From contig NZ_RCIH01000006.1 in NCBI RefSeq assembly GCF_003675855.1, positions 186,001 through 250,000 of the forward strand: a stretch of 64,000 nt of DNA, written 5' to 3'. This DNA comes from Halostella salina. Its GTDB lineage: Archaea; Halobacteriota; Halobacteria; Halobacteriales; Natronoarchaeaceae. Of the stretch, positions 44,078 to 53,138 are shown piece by piece. Made by a program: the position numbers and the translations under genes. The notes beneath the pieces are model-generated. The model was not told the origin of the DNA, did no database searches, and saw only the letters and a list, made by a program, of their open reading frames with translations. Numbering within the stretch: position 1 is the first letter of the stretch; each line of letters opens with the position of its first letter.

Positions 44078-45763
44078 TCAGTCGTGCACCAGCACGTCCA
44101 CGACGGAGGGGCCGTCCTCGGCCAGCGCGTCCGCGACGGCGGGCACGATGTTCTCTGGCGTTTTTACCTGCGTGGCGGCTGCGCCGTGGCTCTCGGCATT
44201 GGCCACGAGGTCGACAGCGGGGTCGAAGTCGACGCCGACGAGCGACTCGGCAGCGTCGTCGCCGAGCAGGTCGGCCGCATTGTCCTTCAGGATGCGGTAG
44301 TTGCGGTTGTCCGGGACGACGACGGTCAGGTCGACGCCGTGGCGCGCCGCGGAGTAGATCGCCTGCGGATAGTAGAGGTAGGAGCCGTCCCCGACGAAGC
44401 CGACCACGTCCCGCGGCTCCGCCCGCTCGCTTTCGGCGACCGCCGCGCCGACGGCGGCGGGCAGGCCGTAGCCCAGCCCGCCGCCTTTGTTCGAGATCAG
44501 TCCGCCCTCCTCCAGCGGCCAGCGCGTCAGCAGGGGGTATTTCGCGGTGACGCCCTCGTCGACGACGTAGGCGTCGGGCGCGGCCGCGAGCAGTTCGTCG
44601 ACGAGTTCGGCCTTCGACGGACGCGGGTCGTCCGGGGCGTCGTCCTCGCCCATCGCCCGGACCGTCCCGGCCATGGACTCCCGGAGCGCCCGGACCTGCT
44701 CGACGCGGTTCTCGCGGACCGTCCCGTCGAGGCGGTCCCGAACGGCGTCCGCCACATCGGACAGGGCGAGGCCGGGGTCGCCGAGCACCGCGGCGTCGGC
44801 CGGCTGGTTCTTCCCGACCTGCCACGCGTCGTCGCTGACGTGGATGCAGGTCGTGTCCGGATCGACCAGCGGGCGCTCGTGACGGGTCAGCGTCGTGTTG
44901 GTCGAACAGCCCGCAAAGAGGAGCGTGTCGGTCTCCATGAGCGTCGCCGCCATCCCCTCGTCCGGCGGGACGAAGGTGACCCACTGCTCGTGCTCGGTCG
45001 GGAAGTCGACCTCCGAGGCGAGGATCTCGCCGAACACGCGAAGCCCCGCGGCCTCGGCGAGTTCGACCGCGGCGTCGACGCCGCCCTCCGACCGGGCGAC
45101 GCCGTCGCCGACGACCATCGCCGGCGCGTCGGCGGCTGCGAGCAGTTCCGCCGCCCGGTCGACCTGCGCGGGGTCGCCCCGGCCCGCGTTCGGGATCGGC
45201 CCGAGCGGTTCCGGATCAGCGTCGGTCTCGGCGGTCGTCACGTCCAGGGGGAGCGCGAGGAAGACGGGGCCGGTCGGCGGCGTGAGCGCGACGCGGAATG
45301 CCCGGCGGAGCATCGTCGGGAGCGCCGAAACGTCCAGTACCTCCGCACTCCACTTCGTGAAGTTCTCCGCGAGGTCGACCAGGTCGCCGGAGAGGATCGG
45401 CTCCTCGTGGCGGAAGTCGGTGCTGTGGTTGCCGGCGGTGACGACCAGCGGCGCGCCGGCCATCCGGGCGGCGTAGAGGTTGCCGAGGCCGTGGGCGACG
45501 CCGGGCGCGATGTGGAGGTTGGCGACGCCGACCGGCAGCACGCTCGGGTCGTCGTGAGCGTGGTAGCGCCGGGTGCTGGCGTACCCGCCGGCCATCCCGA
45601 CGGCAACGTCCTCGTGCAGGCCGAGCACGTACTCAAGGTCGCTCCCGCCGAGCGCCGAGACGAGCGGCAGCTCCGTCGTGCCGGGGTTGCCGAAGACGCG
45701 CTCGACGCCGTACCGCTCCAGCGCCTCGACGAACAGCTCCGCGCCGGTGCGTGTCGTTCCCAT
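44078..45763 (-). CDS. thiamine diphosphate-dependent decarboxylase/synthase
   Basis: A 561-residue ThDP enzyme. FGNPGTTELPLVSALGG and LHEDVAVGMAGGYA (with the catalytic Glu) form the pyrimidine domain; GDGSYLYYPQAIYSAARHG ... NRNY is the GDG-N motif for the diphosphate. It resembles benzoylformate decarboxylase and acetolactate-synthase-like proteins. It has no adjacent ilv or other pathway gene, so the substrate is open; branched-chain or aromatic 2-oxo acid decarboxylation is possible. The start at 45763 (MGTTRTGAEL) is preferred to 45790. Confidence 0.87.
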   Translation of the reverse strand: MGTTRTGAELFVEALERYGVERVFGNPGTTELPLVSALGGSDLEYVLGLHEDVAVGMAGGYASTRRYHAHDDPSVLPVGVANLHIAPGVAHGLGNLYAARMAGAPLVVTAGNHSTDFRHEEPILSGDLVDLAENFTKWSAEVLDVSALPTMLRRAFRVALTPPTGPVFLALPLDVTTAETDADPEPLGPIPNAGRGDPAQVDRAAELLAAADAPAMVVGDGVARSEGGVDAAVELAEAAGLRVFGEILASEVDFPTEHEQWVTFVPPDEGMAATLMETDTLLFAGCSTNTTLTRHERPLVDPDTTCIHVSDDAWQVGKNQPADAAVLGDPGLALSDVADAVRDRLDGTVRENRVEQVRALRESMAGTVRAMGEDDAPDDPRPSKAELVDELLAAAPDAYVVDEGVTAKYPLLTRWPLEEGGLISNKGGGLGYGLPAAVGAAVAESERAEPRDVVGFVGDGSYLYYPQAIYSAARHGVDLTVVVPDNRNYRILKDNAADLLGDDAAESLVGVDFDPAVDLVANAESHGAAATQVKTPENIVPAVADALAEDGPSVVDVLVHD

Positions 45764-45833
45764 GCCACACGTCTCGGGGGCGACCCACAAATGCGCTGTC
45801 CCGGCCGGCGCGGGACGGCGACGGCCGCCGCGG

Positions 45834-46307
45834 TCAGGACCGCAGTGCGGTCGGGTGCAGGCGCTCTGCCCGCCACAGCAGGCCGAGACAGGCCGCCCAC
45901 AGGGCGAAGGTTACCGGCGCGGAGTGGCCGCCGAGGACGACGCCGTAGAACTCGTCGGTGAGGGGGTACAGGAGCGGCACGCCCATCGGCGTCGTCGCGT
46001 CGATGGCCAGCTGCGAGGCGTAGCCGACGCCGAGGCCGGCCGCGGGCCGCCGACCGCCGACCGCTGCCACGAGTGCGGTGACGACCGCCAGCGCGAGCAG
46101 GGTGTGGGTGATCCCCCGGTGGACGAGCGGGAACCCCCACGCTGCGGGCAGGAGCAGGTCCGCGTCGGCGAGCACGCCCCCGACCAGCCCCGCCCGGGGT
46201 GCGTCGAACAGGCCCGCGCCGAGCGCGTAGCCCACGAACGCGTGGGTGAGGAGGGCGACGACGAGGAAGGCGGTGTGGCCGCCCGGGAGGCTGTGGAAGA
46301 GCGTCAC
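45834..46307 (-). CDS. YdjM-like membrane-bound metal-dependent hydrolase, short
   Basis: A 157-residue membrane protein with HAFVGYALGAG at the start, then GGVLADADLLLP (Asp ligands), VHRGITHTLLALAVV (His ligands) and DATTPMGVPLLYPLT, all signatures of the YdjM/DUF457 family. Four or five hydrophobic segments are visible. It is a shorter relative of the protein at 17.4-18.0 kb. Function unknown; the family was named from an SOS-regulated bacterial membrane protein. Confidence 0.85.
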   Translation of the reverse strand: MTLFHSLPGGHTAFLVVALLTHAFVGYALGAGLFDAPRAGLVGGVLADADLLLPAAWGFPLVHRGITHTLLALAVVTALVAAVGGRRPAAGLGVGYASQLAIDATTPMGVPLLYPLTDEFYGVVLGGHSAPVTFALWAACLGLLWRAERLHPTALRS

Positions 46308-46374
46308 CGGTCCAGGATCCGGTCCCGGAGGTAAAAGCTCCGACGGTCGGCGCGGGGCACTGGCTGCGGATGGG

Positions 46375-46382
46375 TTTATATC
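46375..46382 (+). promoter_or_regulatory. TATA-like box for the GmrSD-type gene
   Basis: TTTATATC lies 24-31 bases before the ATG at 46406. This makes that ATG, not 46370, the likely start, since 46370 would lie in front of the box. Confidence 0.7.
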
Positions 46383-46405
46383 ACGTTGGGGACAACAACG
46401 CCCTC

Positions 46406-48772
46406 ATGCCCGAGGACGCCTACGACATCGGCAACCGCCTCATCGACTACGACGAGGAGAACTACGACGAGGACCTGATCTACTACGGGTCGGTGATCGA
46501 CCTCCTCGCCCAGGACGAGATCGAGATCGCCCAGTACAAGCTGGCGAAGTTCATCGACGAGTACGAGTTCCAGATCCCCGAGTACCAGCGCAACTACGAG
46601 TGGGAGGAACCGCAGTGGGCGGACCTCTGGGCCGAGATAGAGAAGCTGTTCGACGCGTCGCTGTCGACGAACGGCGAGCAGACGCCTGACGTGTTCTTCG
46701 GGTCGATGTTCTTCGCCGAGCGCGGGACCTCCGAAGGGGGCAACACGGACGTGGTTGAGGTCATCGACGGCCAGCAGCGGCTCACCACCCTCTCTATCTT
46801 CTTCAAGGTCGTCGTGGACGCGCTCGACGACCGAAGCCCGGAGAGCAGCGAGTGTCGGCGGATGGCCGACGCGCTCCGCTCGACGGTCGAGAACATTCTC
46901 TACCTGCCGTCGAGCATTCCCGGTCGACAGCGACCGGCGCTGAACCTGAACGAACACAACCGCGAGTTCTACGAGGCGCTTGTCGGCGACGAGGCGTCCC
47001 GGATGGCGTTCATCCTCGACCGCGAGAGCGTCCACGGCAACCGGCGGCGGCACGCGATCCGGATCCACGACTACGCCGAACTGCTGAACGTTCCGCCCGA
47101 GCGGTACGAGGAGTACGACGACGACAACAGGCATTTCGACAACGCGAACGACCGGATCCTCCGTGCGTACCGCTACTTCTACGACCGACTGACGAACGCG
47201 CTCGACGACACGTTCGACACCGATGACCAGCGCGTACGGGCGCTGACGAACGTCGTCAACTACGTGCTCAACTCCTTTATCGTCGGGTACTTCGAGATCA
47301 CGTCCAACCGGTCCTCGCTGATGATGAACGTGTTCCAGATCCTCAACGACCGGGGGATGAACCTGAAGAAGGTCGACATCGTCAGGGCACGGATCGTGAG
47401 TCGCCTCCGCGAGAACGGCGAGGAGGGTGCGGCCGACGACATCCGGAAGTTCGAGGCGATGATCGAGACGCTGGACAACGACTACGGGGACGTGGAGGAC
47501 TTCCTCGTCGACTACGTCGCCGCCCGCGAGGACGCGATCAGTTCCAAGACCGATGTCACGAAGAACTTCCTCGAAGCGTTCGAGCAGAGCAACGGCGGCA
47601 ATCGGACGATCAGCCCGCTGCTGGATTCGAAGGAGGCGACGCGGGAGTTCCTCGACGACGTGGAGACGTACTCCGACTACTACCATCGTATCATCGACCC
47701 GGACCGCCGGATCGAACTGCGTGACGACGTTCGGGAGGACCGGGCCAACGAAATCATCACCCGGTTGAACAAGCTGGGGTACGAGCAGTGGCGACCGCTC
47801 GTGTTGCTCGTGTACGGCGAGGTGATGGAGAACGCGACGGAGTCACGCGAGCGGTTCTTCGTCGACCTGCTGGAGGTCGTCGAGAACGTGAGCTTCCGCG
47901 TCTCGCTGACCAACGTCTACCCGAGCAAGCAGGACCCCGTGTACATCGCAGCCTGCCAGTCGTTCCGGAACCGTCCCTTCGACCGGGAGCTGTTCGAGGA
48001 GATCGTCGACGGGATCAAGGACCGGGCACAGCAGCTGTTCTTCGAGTCGTTCATCGACACGGTCAACGAGAACTACGACTGGAGCAGCACGTACGCCCGG
48101 ACGCTCCTCTGGAAGATCACCTCGGAGGCGTTTTACGCGTCCGAGGGGGCCGTCGAAAGCCGGCTGAACGTCGACAACATCCACCTCGAACACGTCCTCC
48201 CGCAGACGCCGATCCGCGACGACGCGCCGGACGGGGACGAGTACGACTGGCTGCGGAACTTCTTCGAGATAGGGCGTGACGACACGGTCGTCGCCGACAT
48301 CGTCGAGACGTTGATCGAGGACGAAACGGCCGAGAACCGCGACGAGCGCATCGAGTCGATCGCCGGCTACTTCGTCGACGACATCGCCAACATGGTGTTG
48401 CTCGAATCCGAGGACAACGTCAGGATCGGCAACAAGCCGTTTTCGGAGAAGGTGCTCGCGTACTACGACACGACGGACTTCGAGTCGATCCGGGTCAACG
48501 AGTACTTCACGACCGACGGCGGCGAGCTCACCGAGACGGAAATCGACCGACTGCGTAGTGAGGACCCGCCACATTCGCTCGACGACTTCTGGACTCATCG
48601 TCGGCTCACTGACCGGAAGACGACGCTCCTCGAACTCGTGCTCGGGTCCGTGCGGTTCGACGGGATCCTCGACGAGGAGTTCGAACCCTACGACATCGAG
48701 GCGAAGGTGAAACGCGAGTCGGACCGCCGCCTCGGACTGATAGAGGCGAACTACCAGTCGGTCATCGAGTAG
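46406..48772 (+). CDS. GmrSD-type DUF262/DUF1524 endonuclease-like protein
   Basis: A 788-residue protein. The DUF262 (GmrS) domain has IPEYQRNYEW (residues 57-66), DGQQRLTTLS (121-130) and FQILNDRGMNLKKVDIV near residue 315. The C-terminal DUF1524 (GmrD) has the HNH-like LEHVLPQTP with His593 and His596, then the Asn block DIANMVLLES (near 662) and GNKPFSEK. In GmrSD and BrxU, DUF262 hydrolyses NTP and DUF1524 cuts DNA with modified (glucosylated or hydroxymethyl) cytosine. This suggests an anti-phage role. Its codon use looks less GC-rich than the genes on either side. Other restriction genes are not present. Confidence 0.88.
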   Translation: MPEDAYDIGNRLIDYDEENYDEDLIYYGSVIDLLAQDEIEIAQYKLAKFIDEYEFQIPEYQRNYEWEEPQWADLWAEIEKLFDASLSTNGEQTPDVFFGSMFFAERGTSEGGNTDVVEVIDGQQRLTTLSIFFKVVVDALDDRSPESSECRRMADALRSTVENILYLPSSIPGRQRPALNLNEHNREFYEALVGDEASRMAFILDRESVHGNRRRHAIRIHDYAELLNVPPERYEEYDDDNRHFDNANDRILRAYRYFYDRLTNALDDTFDTDDQRVRALTNVVNYVLNSFIVGYFEITSNRSSLMMNVFQILNDRGMNLKKVDIVRARIVSRLRENGEEGAADDIRKFEAMIETLDNDYGDVEDFLVDYVAAREDAISSKTDVTKNFLEAFEQSNGGNRTISPLLDSKEATREFLDDVETYSDYYHRIIDPDRRIELRDDVREDRANEIITRLNKLGYEQWRPLVLLVYGEVMENATESRERFFVDLLEVVENVSFRVSLTNVYPSKQDPVYIAACQSFRNRPFDRELFEEIVDGIKDRAQQLFFESFIDTVNENYDWSSTYARTLLWKITSEAFYASEGAVESRLNVDNIHLEHVLPQTPIRDDAPDGDEYDWLRNFFEIGRDDTVVADIVETLIEDETAENRDERIESIAGYFVDDIANMVLLESEDNVRIGNKPFSEKVLAYYDTTDFESIRVNEYFTTDGGELTETEIDRLRSEDPPHSLDDFWTHRRLTDRKTTLLELVLGSVRFDGILDEEFEPYDIEAKVKRESDRRLGLIEANYQSVIE

Positions 48773-48825
48773 CGACCGCCGCCGACGGGCGTTTTTTACC
48801 CCTCCGTCCCCACCGATCGACGCGA

Positions 48826-50343
48826 ATGTCACCCCCGCCCCGCGTGACGGTCCTCTCGTCCGAACTCGTCGAGCGGCTCGACGCCCCGCGGCTCCGCGAC
48901 GCGCTCGACTACGCCGACCCGGACGCCCTCTGTCTCACGTCGCCGGGCGCGCTCGTCCGGCTCCGCGCCGTGGCCCCCGACCTGCTCGACGAGTACGGCC
49001 CGGCGCTGGTTCCGGGCGGCGGCACCGAGCGCGGTTCGGACGACGCTGCCGACGGCCCGGCTCACCGCAGCGTCTGCGGCGTCGACCTCGTCGCGGCGTC
49101 GGCGGACGACGACCTCGCCGCCGTCGGCGCGCTGGAGCGCGAGGACCGCTTCGACGCGACGACGGAGACGTACGTCCTCACCGATCGCCTCGACGTGACG
49201 GTCCAGCTGACCGACCTCGAAGCGACGCTGGAGGGGCGCGAGGCGTACCGCGACGCGCTCTCGCCCGCCGACCTCGACGGCTCGTACACGCACGTCTCGA
49301 CGGCCGCGCCGGTCGGCTACCACCGCGAGTGGGACGGGCTGACCGTCGCCGGCGCGGACCCCGACGGCGACGACGCGCCGGGCGGCGAGCGCGGCGGGGA
49401 CGAGGTACCGACGCTCGTGCTCCACGCCGACGGGACCGTCTGCTCGACCGGTATCGGGACGGACCGCCTCGGCATGCGCGCGCTCCCCGAGGTCGGCGAG
49501 GTCCGCGCCGAGCGGCTCCGCGAGGCGGGCTATCGGACGCCGGCGGACGTGGCCGACGCGACGGTCGCCGACCTGCGCGAGGCCGCGGGGGTCGGGCGCG
49601 ACACCGCCGGGACGATTCACGACGGCGCTCGGGCGATGGCGGCGGGCGAGGTCGTCCGAGAGGGCGACGAGTACTTCCCGGACCGGGAGCCCGTGTTCGT
49701 CGACATCGAGACGGACGGACTGACGCCGACGGTCGTCTGGCTGATCGGCGTGCTTGACCGCGCGGGCGAGGAGCGGTACCTCTCCTTCCTGAACCGCGAC
49801 CCGGACGACCCCGGCCGGGCGGTCGAGGCGTTCGTCTCGTGGTACGCCGCGAACGCCGCCGGCCGGCCGGTCGTCGCGTACAACGGCCTCTCCTTCGACT
49901 TCCCCGCCATCGCCGAGCAGGTCGAGCGCCACTGTCCCGACCTGCTCGACGACTGGGAGTCGGCGTACACGTTCGACCCGTACCACTGGGCTGTCCGCGA
50001 CGACAACGCAATTCTGCCGGGGCGGACGGACAAACTCGGCGGCGTGGCCGCCGCGCTGGGGTGGGACGGCGACGACGCCGGCCTCACCGGCGCGGCGGTC
50101 GGTCGCGCCTACCGGCGGTGGATGCGCGAGCGCACGCCCGAGGCCGAACCGGAGTGGGAGCGCCACGAGCGCTACTGCGAGGACGACGTGCGGGCGCTCG
50201 CCCACGTGTACGACGCGCTCGACGCGGCCGGGAGCGAGGGCGGGGGCGGTGGGGAGCGACGCGAGACGGACGGGCGCGAGGCCGGCGGGACGGCGACGAG
50301 CGAGGCGAACACCACGCAGGGCACGCTGGGTGAGTTCCGATGA
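48826..50343 (+). CDS. YprB/MrfB-like exonuclease with helix-hairpin-helix
   Basis: A 505-residue protein. Residues about 215-270 have helix-hairpin-helix repeats (LPEVGEVRAERLREAGYRTP, then VADLREAAGVGRDTAG). A RNase H-like DEDD exonuclease domain follows: VFVDIETDGL gives the first two acids, VAYNGLSFDFPAI the third and RYCEDDVRALAHVYD the last. This matches YprB (MrfB), a nuclease of the mitomycin repair pair in Bacillus. The TGA overlaps the start of the helicase gene (ATGA). A TTTTTTAC box lies about 30 bases upstream. The N-terminus of about 200 residues has no family I can name. Confidence 0.87.
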   Translation: MSPPPRVTVLSSELVERLDAPRLRDALDYADPDALCLTSPGALVRLRAVAPDLLDEYGPALVPGGGTERGSDDAADGPAHRSVCGVDLVAASADDDLAAVGALEREDRFDATTETYVLTDRLDVTVQLTDLEATLEGREAYRDALSPADLDGSYTHVSTAAPVGYHREWDGLTVAGADPDGDDAPGGERGGDEVPTLVLHADGTVCSTGIGTDRLGMRALPEVGEVRAERLREAGYRTPADVADATVADLREAAGVGRDTAGTIHDGARAMAAGEVVREGDEYFPDREPVFVDIETDGLTPTVVWLIGVLDRAGEERYLSFLNRDPDDPGRAVEAFVSWYAANAAGRPVVAYNGLSFDFPAIAEQVERHCPDLLDDWESAYTFDPYHWAVRDDNAILPGRTDKLGGVAAALGWDGDDAGLTGAAVGRAYRRWMRERTPEAEPEWERHERYCEDDVRALAHVYDALDAAGSEGGGGGERRETDGREAGGTATSEANTTQGTLGEFR

Positions 50344-52748
50344 GCGACGCCGAGGGGTGGAGCGAGCGCGCGGACGTGCTATCGCCCGACCACCTCCGCG
50401 AGCGGTTCCCCGGCTACGAGGACCAGATCGAACACGTCGCGACCCAGCCCGCCGCCGACGCCGAGTACGTCGACGCGGAGTCCGTGCTCGGCGCGGAACT
50501 GGCCGACGCGCTCGGCCACGACCTGTACACGCACCAGGCCGCGGCGATAGCGCGCCTGCTCGACGGCGAGAACGTCGCTGTCGCCACGTCGACGGCCTCC
50601 GGCAAGACGTACGTGTACGCCCTCTACTTCGCGCTGCTGAAGCGCCGCGACCCGGACGCCCGCGCGCTGTTTTGCTACCCCACGAAGGCGCTGTCCCGCG
50701 ACCAGGAGCGCGCGCTGAACGACCTGTACGACGATCTGGGGATGGATGTCACCGTGGCGGTGTACGACGGCGACACGCCGCGGAACCGCCGCCGGGCGAT
50801 CCGGGAGAACGCGGACGTGGTCGTCTCGAACTTCGCGGGGGTCAACGTGTATCTCAACCACCACCGGAAGTGGCGCGACGCCTTTGCGAACTGCCGCCTG
50901 CTTGCGGTCGACGAGTCCCACAGCTACACCGGCGTCCACGGGATGCACGTCGCCTGGACGCTCCGCCGCCTCCGGCGCGTCCTCGACTACTACGGGAGCG
51001 ACCCACGGATCGTCTGCACGACAGCGACCATCGGCAACCCCGTCGAGCACGCCGAGGCCCTGACCGGCGCGCCGTTCGTCGCCGTCGACGACGACGGCAG
51101 CCCGCACGGCCGCCGGCGGATCGTCCTCTGGGACCCGCCGTTCGAGGACGACGCCCTCGACGAGTTCGACATCGACGAGTTCCTCGGCGCGAAGCGCAGC
51201 GCCAACGACGAGGCCGCCGGCGTGCTCGCGCACCTCGGCCTCAACGGCGTCCAGACGCTCACCTTCGCCCGCTCCCGGCAGGGCGTCGAACTGGCGGCGA
51301 AGGCCGCGGAGCGCGCGGCCGGCGAACATCCGTCCGACGGCTACCTCTCGGTCGAGCCGTACCACGCGGGCCACGGGAAGGAGAGCCGCCGCGGCACGGA
51401 ACACCGACTCAAGTCAGGTGATCTGGACGGCGTCGTCTCGACGACCGCGCTCGAACTCGGCATCGACGTGGGGTCGGTCGACGCCGCCGTGACCGCGGGC
51501 TACCCCGGGACGCGCCAGTCGTTCTTCCAGCAGATCGGGCGGGCGGGCCGCGGGACGGCCGACGCGCTCGGCGTGCTGGTCGCGCGGGCCGACGCCATCG
51601 ACCAGTACGTGCTGGACAACCCCGACTACCTGCTCGGCGAGGCCATGGAGGACGCGGTCGTCGACCTCGACAACGACGCCGTGTACGCCCGCCACCTGCT
51701 GTGTGCCGCCGCGGAACTCCCGCTCGACCGCGACGACGCCCGCTGGTTCGGCGGCGCGGACCGGCTGGAGCGCGCCGTCGAGATGTGGAAAGACGCCGGG
51801 CGGTTCGTCGGCCACCTCGACCACGGCGTCCAGTACGACGGCCCGCCGCGGCCGCAGGCCGACATCTCGATGTACGCCGCCTCGGGCGAGACGTTCGAGT
51901 TGCGCTGCGAGAACGGCGAGATCGACATGGAGCCGATCGACCGCCAGCGCGCCTACCGTGACTTCCACCCCGGCGCGCTCGCGCTCCACGACGGCGTTCA
52001 GTACGAGGTAACGGAGCTGGTCGAGGCCGCCCCGCGCCCCCACGTCACGGTCCGCGAGGTCCGGACGAACGAGTACACGCGGACCCAGTCCGAGAAGAGC
52101 GTCTCGGAGATCGAGCGCGAGCGCGTCCGCGACCTGGGCGGCGGCTACCGCCTCTGTTTCGGCACCGGAACCGTGTCCGTCCACTACAGCCACTACGAGC
52201 GGATCGACGTGTCCACCGGGAAGCCGAAGGGGCCGCCCGAGCCGACCGGCCTCCCGCCGGTCGACCTGCGGACCCAGCTCATGTGGGTCGAGACGCCCCG
52301 GAACCTGTTCGAGCGCGTCGTCGACGCGGTGCCCGACGAGCAGCTGGCGGAGCCGTCCGGCGCGGCGTCGCTCGGCACGAAGGAGTGGACGTTCCTCGGC
52401 GGCCTCCACGGAGCCGAGCACGCGATGATCAAGCTCGCGCCCCTCGAACTCCGGCTGGACAAGGGCGACATGGGCGGCCTGAGCGTCAACCGCCACCCCG
52501 AGACGGGCGTGCCGACGTGGTTCATCCACGACACCGTCGAGGGCGGCATCGGCTTCGCGAAGGGGATCTACGAGCACGCCGGGGCCGTCATGGAGCGGAC
52601 CCGCGAGCGCATCGCCGACTGCGACTGCGGCGGCGTCAACGGCTGCCCGGCCTGCCTGATGGACGTGCAGTGTGGCAACGGGAACGAACCGCTCCACGCG
52701 CCCGCGACGGTCGAGATACTCGACGCCGTGCTGGAGCGACTGGACTGA
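50340..52748 (+). CDS. YprA/MrfA-like DEAD-box helicase with DUF1998
   Basis: An 802-residue superfamily 2 helicase. Walker A is ATSTASGKTYVYAL, motif II is LAVDESHSYTG (DESH), motif III TTATIGNP, and motifs V-VI are STTALELGIDVGSVD and QQIGRAGRG. The C-terminal DUF1998 domain has the Cys cluster CDCGGVNGCPACLMDVQCG. This domain set is that of YprA/MrfA (and yeast Hrq1), which unwinds 3'-to-5' and repairs mitomycin C damage with MrfB. It directly follows and overlaps the MrfB-like gene, so the two probably act together in DNA repair. Confidence 0.93.
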   Translation: MSDAEGWSERADVLSPDHLRERFPGYEDQIEHVATQPAADAEYVDAESVLGAELADALGHDLYTHQAAAIARLLDGENVAVATSTASGKTYVYALYFALLKRRDPDARALFCYPTKALSRDQERALNDLYDDLGMDVTVAVYDGDTPRNRRRAIRENADVVVSNFAGVNVYLNHHRKWRDAFANCRLLAVDESHSYTGVHGMHVAWTLRRLRRVLDYYGSDPRIVCTTATIGNPVEHAEALTGAPFVAVDDDGSPHGRRRIVLWDPPFEDDALDEFDIDEFLGAKRSANDEAAGVLAHLGLNGVQTLTFARSRQGVELAAKAAERAAGEHPSDGYLSVEPYHAGHGKESRRGTEHRLKSGDLDGVVSTTALELGIDVGSVDAAVTAGYPGTRQSFFQQIGRAGRGTADALGVLVARADAIDQYVLDNPDYLLGEAMEDAVVDLDNDAVYARHLLCAAAELPLDRDDARWFGGADRLERAVEMWKDAGRFVGHLDHGVQYDGPPRPQADISMYAASGETFELRCENGEIDMEPIDRQRAYRDFHPGALALHDGVQYEVTELVEAAPRPHVTVREVRTNEYTRTQSEKSVSEIERERVRDLGGGYRLCFGTGTVSVHYSHYERIDVSTGKPKGPPEPTGLPPVDLRTQLMWVETPRNLFERVVDAVPDEQLAEPSGAASLGTKEWTFLGGLHGAEHAMIKLAPLELRLDKGDMGGLSVNRHPETGVPTWFIHDTVEGGIGFAKGIYEHAGAVMERTRERIADCDCGGVNGCPACLMDVQCGNGNEPLHAPATVEILDAVLERLD

Positions 52749-52835
52749 GCCCCGTGCGGCGCTCGCGCCGACCGCCGCCCCCGTGCGAACACGTTCGGCG
52801 AAACCCGCCAGTGGCGCGGCCCCATCGAGTTGCCT

Positions 52836-53036
52836 GTGTCACGAGCGAACGGCTCCGGGCGACCGCTGGCGGGACTGGTCCGGGCCGCGGCCGGGAATCC
52901 GGGGTACGCACTCGGCGTCGCCGGACTCGTGCTGGGGGCCGGCGTCGCCGGAGCAGAGGGTGCCTGCTTCGGCGCGCTCGTCGGTTTCTTCGCCGGGAAG
53001 TCGCTGCTGAGCACGCTCTGGGCGGTCGGTCGCTGA
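52836..53036 (+). CDS. small membrane protein of unknown function
   Basis: A 66-residue protein with a GTG start at 52836. It has a Gly/Ala-rich hydrophobic segment from about residue 18 (AAAGNPGYALGVAGLVLGAG) through VGFFAGKSLLSTLWAV, giving one or two membrane spans, and a short basic start. A TTG start six bases upstream is possible. I see no known motif. The gene lies 87 bases after the helicase gene on the same strand, and 102 bases before folP, and may be independent. Confidence 0.55.
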   Translation: MSRANGSGRPLAGLVRAAAGNPGYALGVAGLVLGAGVAGAEGACFGALVGFFAGKSLLSTLWAVGR

Positions 53037-53138
53037 GCGGGACGGGAGCGTCGCCGTCGCGATCGGATCGAGCGCGGGCGAGCGCCGCTGTTCGCCCGTA
53101 GCGTGTCCCTTTTGGTTCCGTGGTCCTCCGGGACTGGT

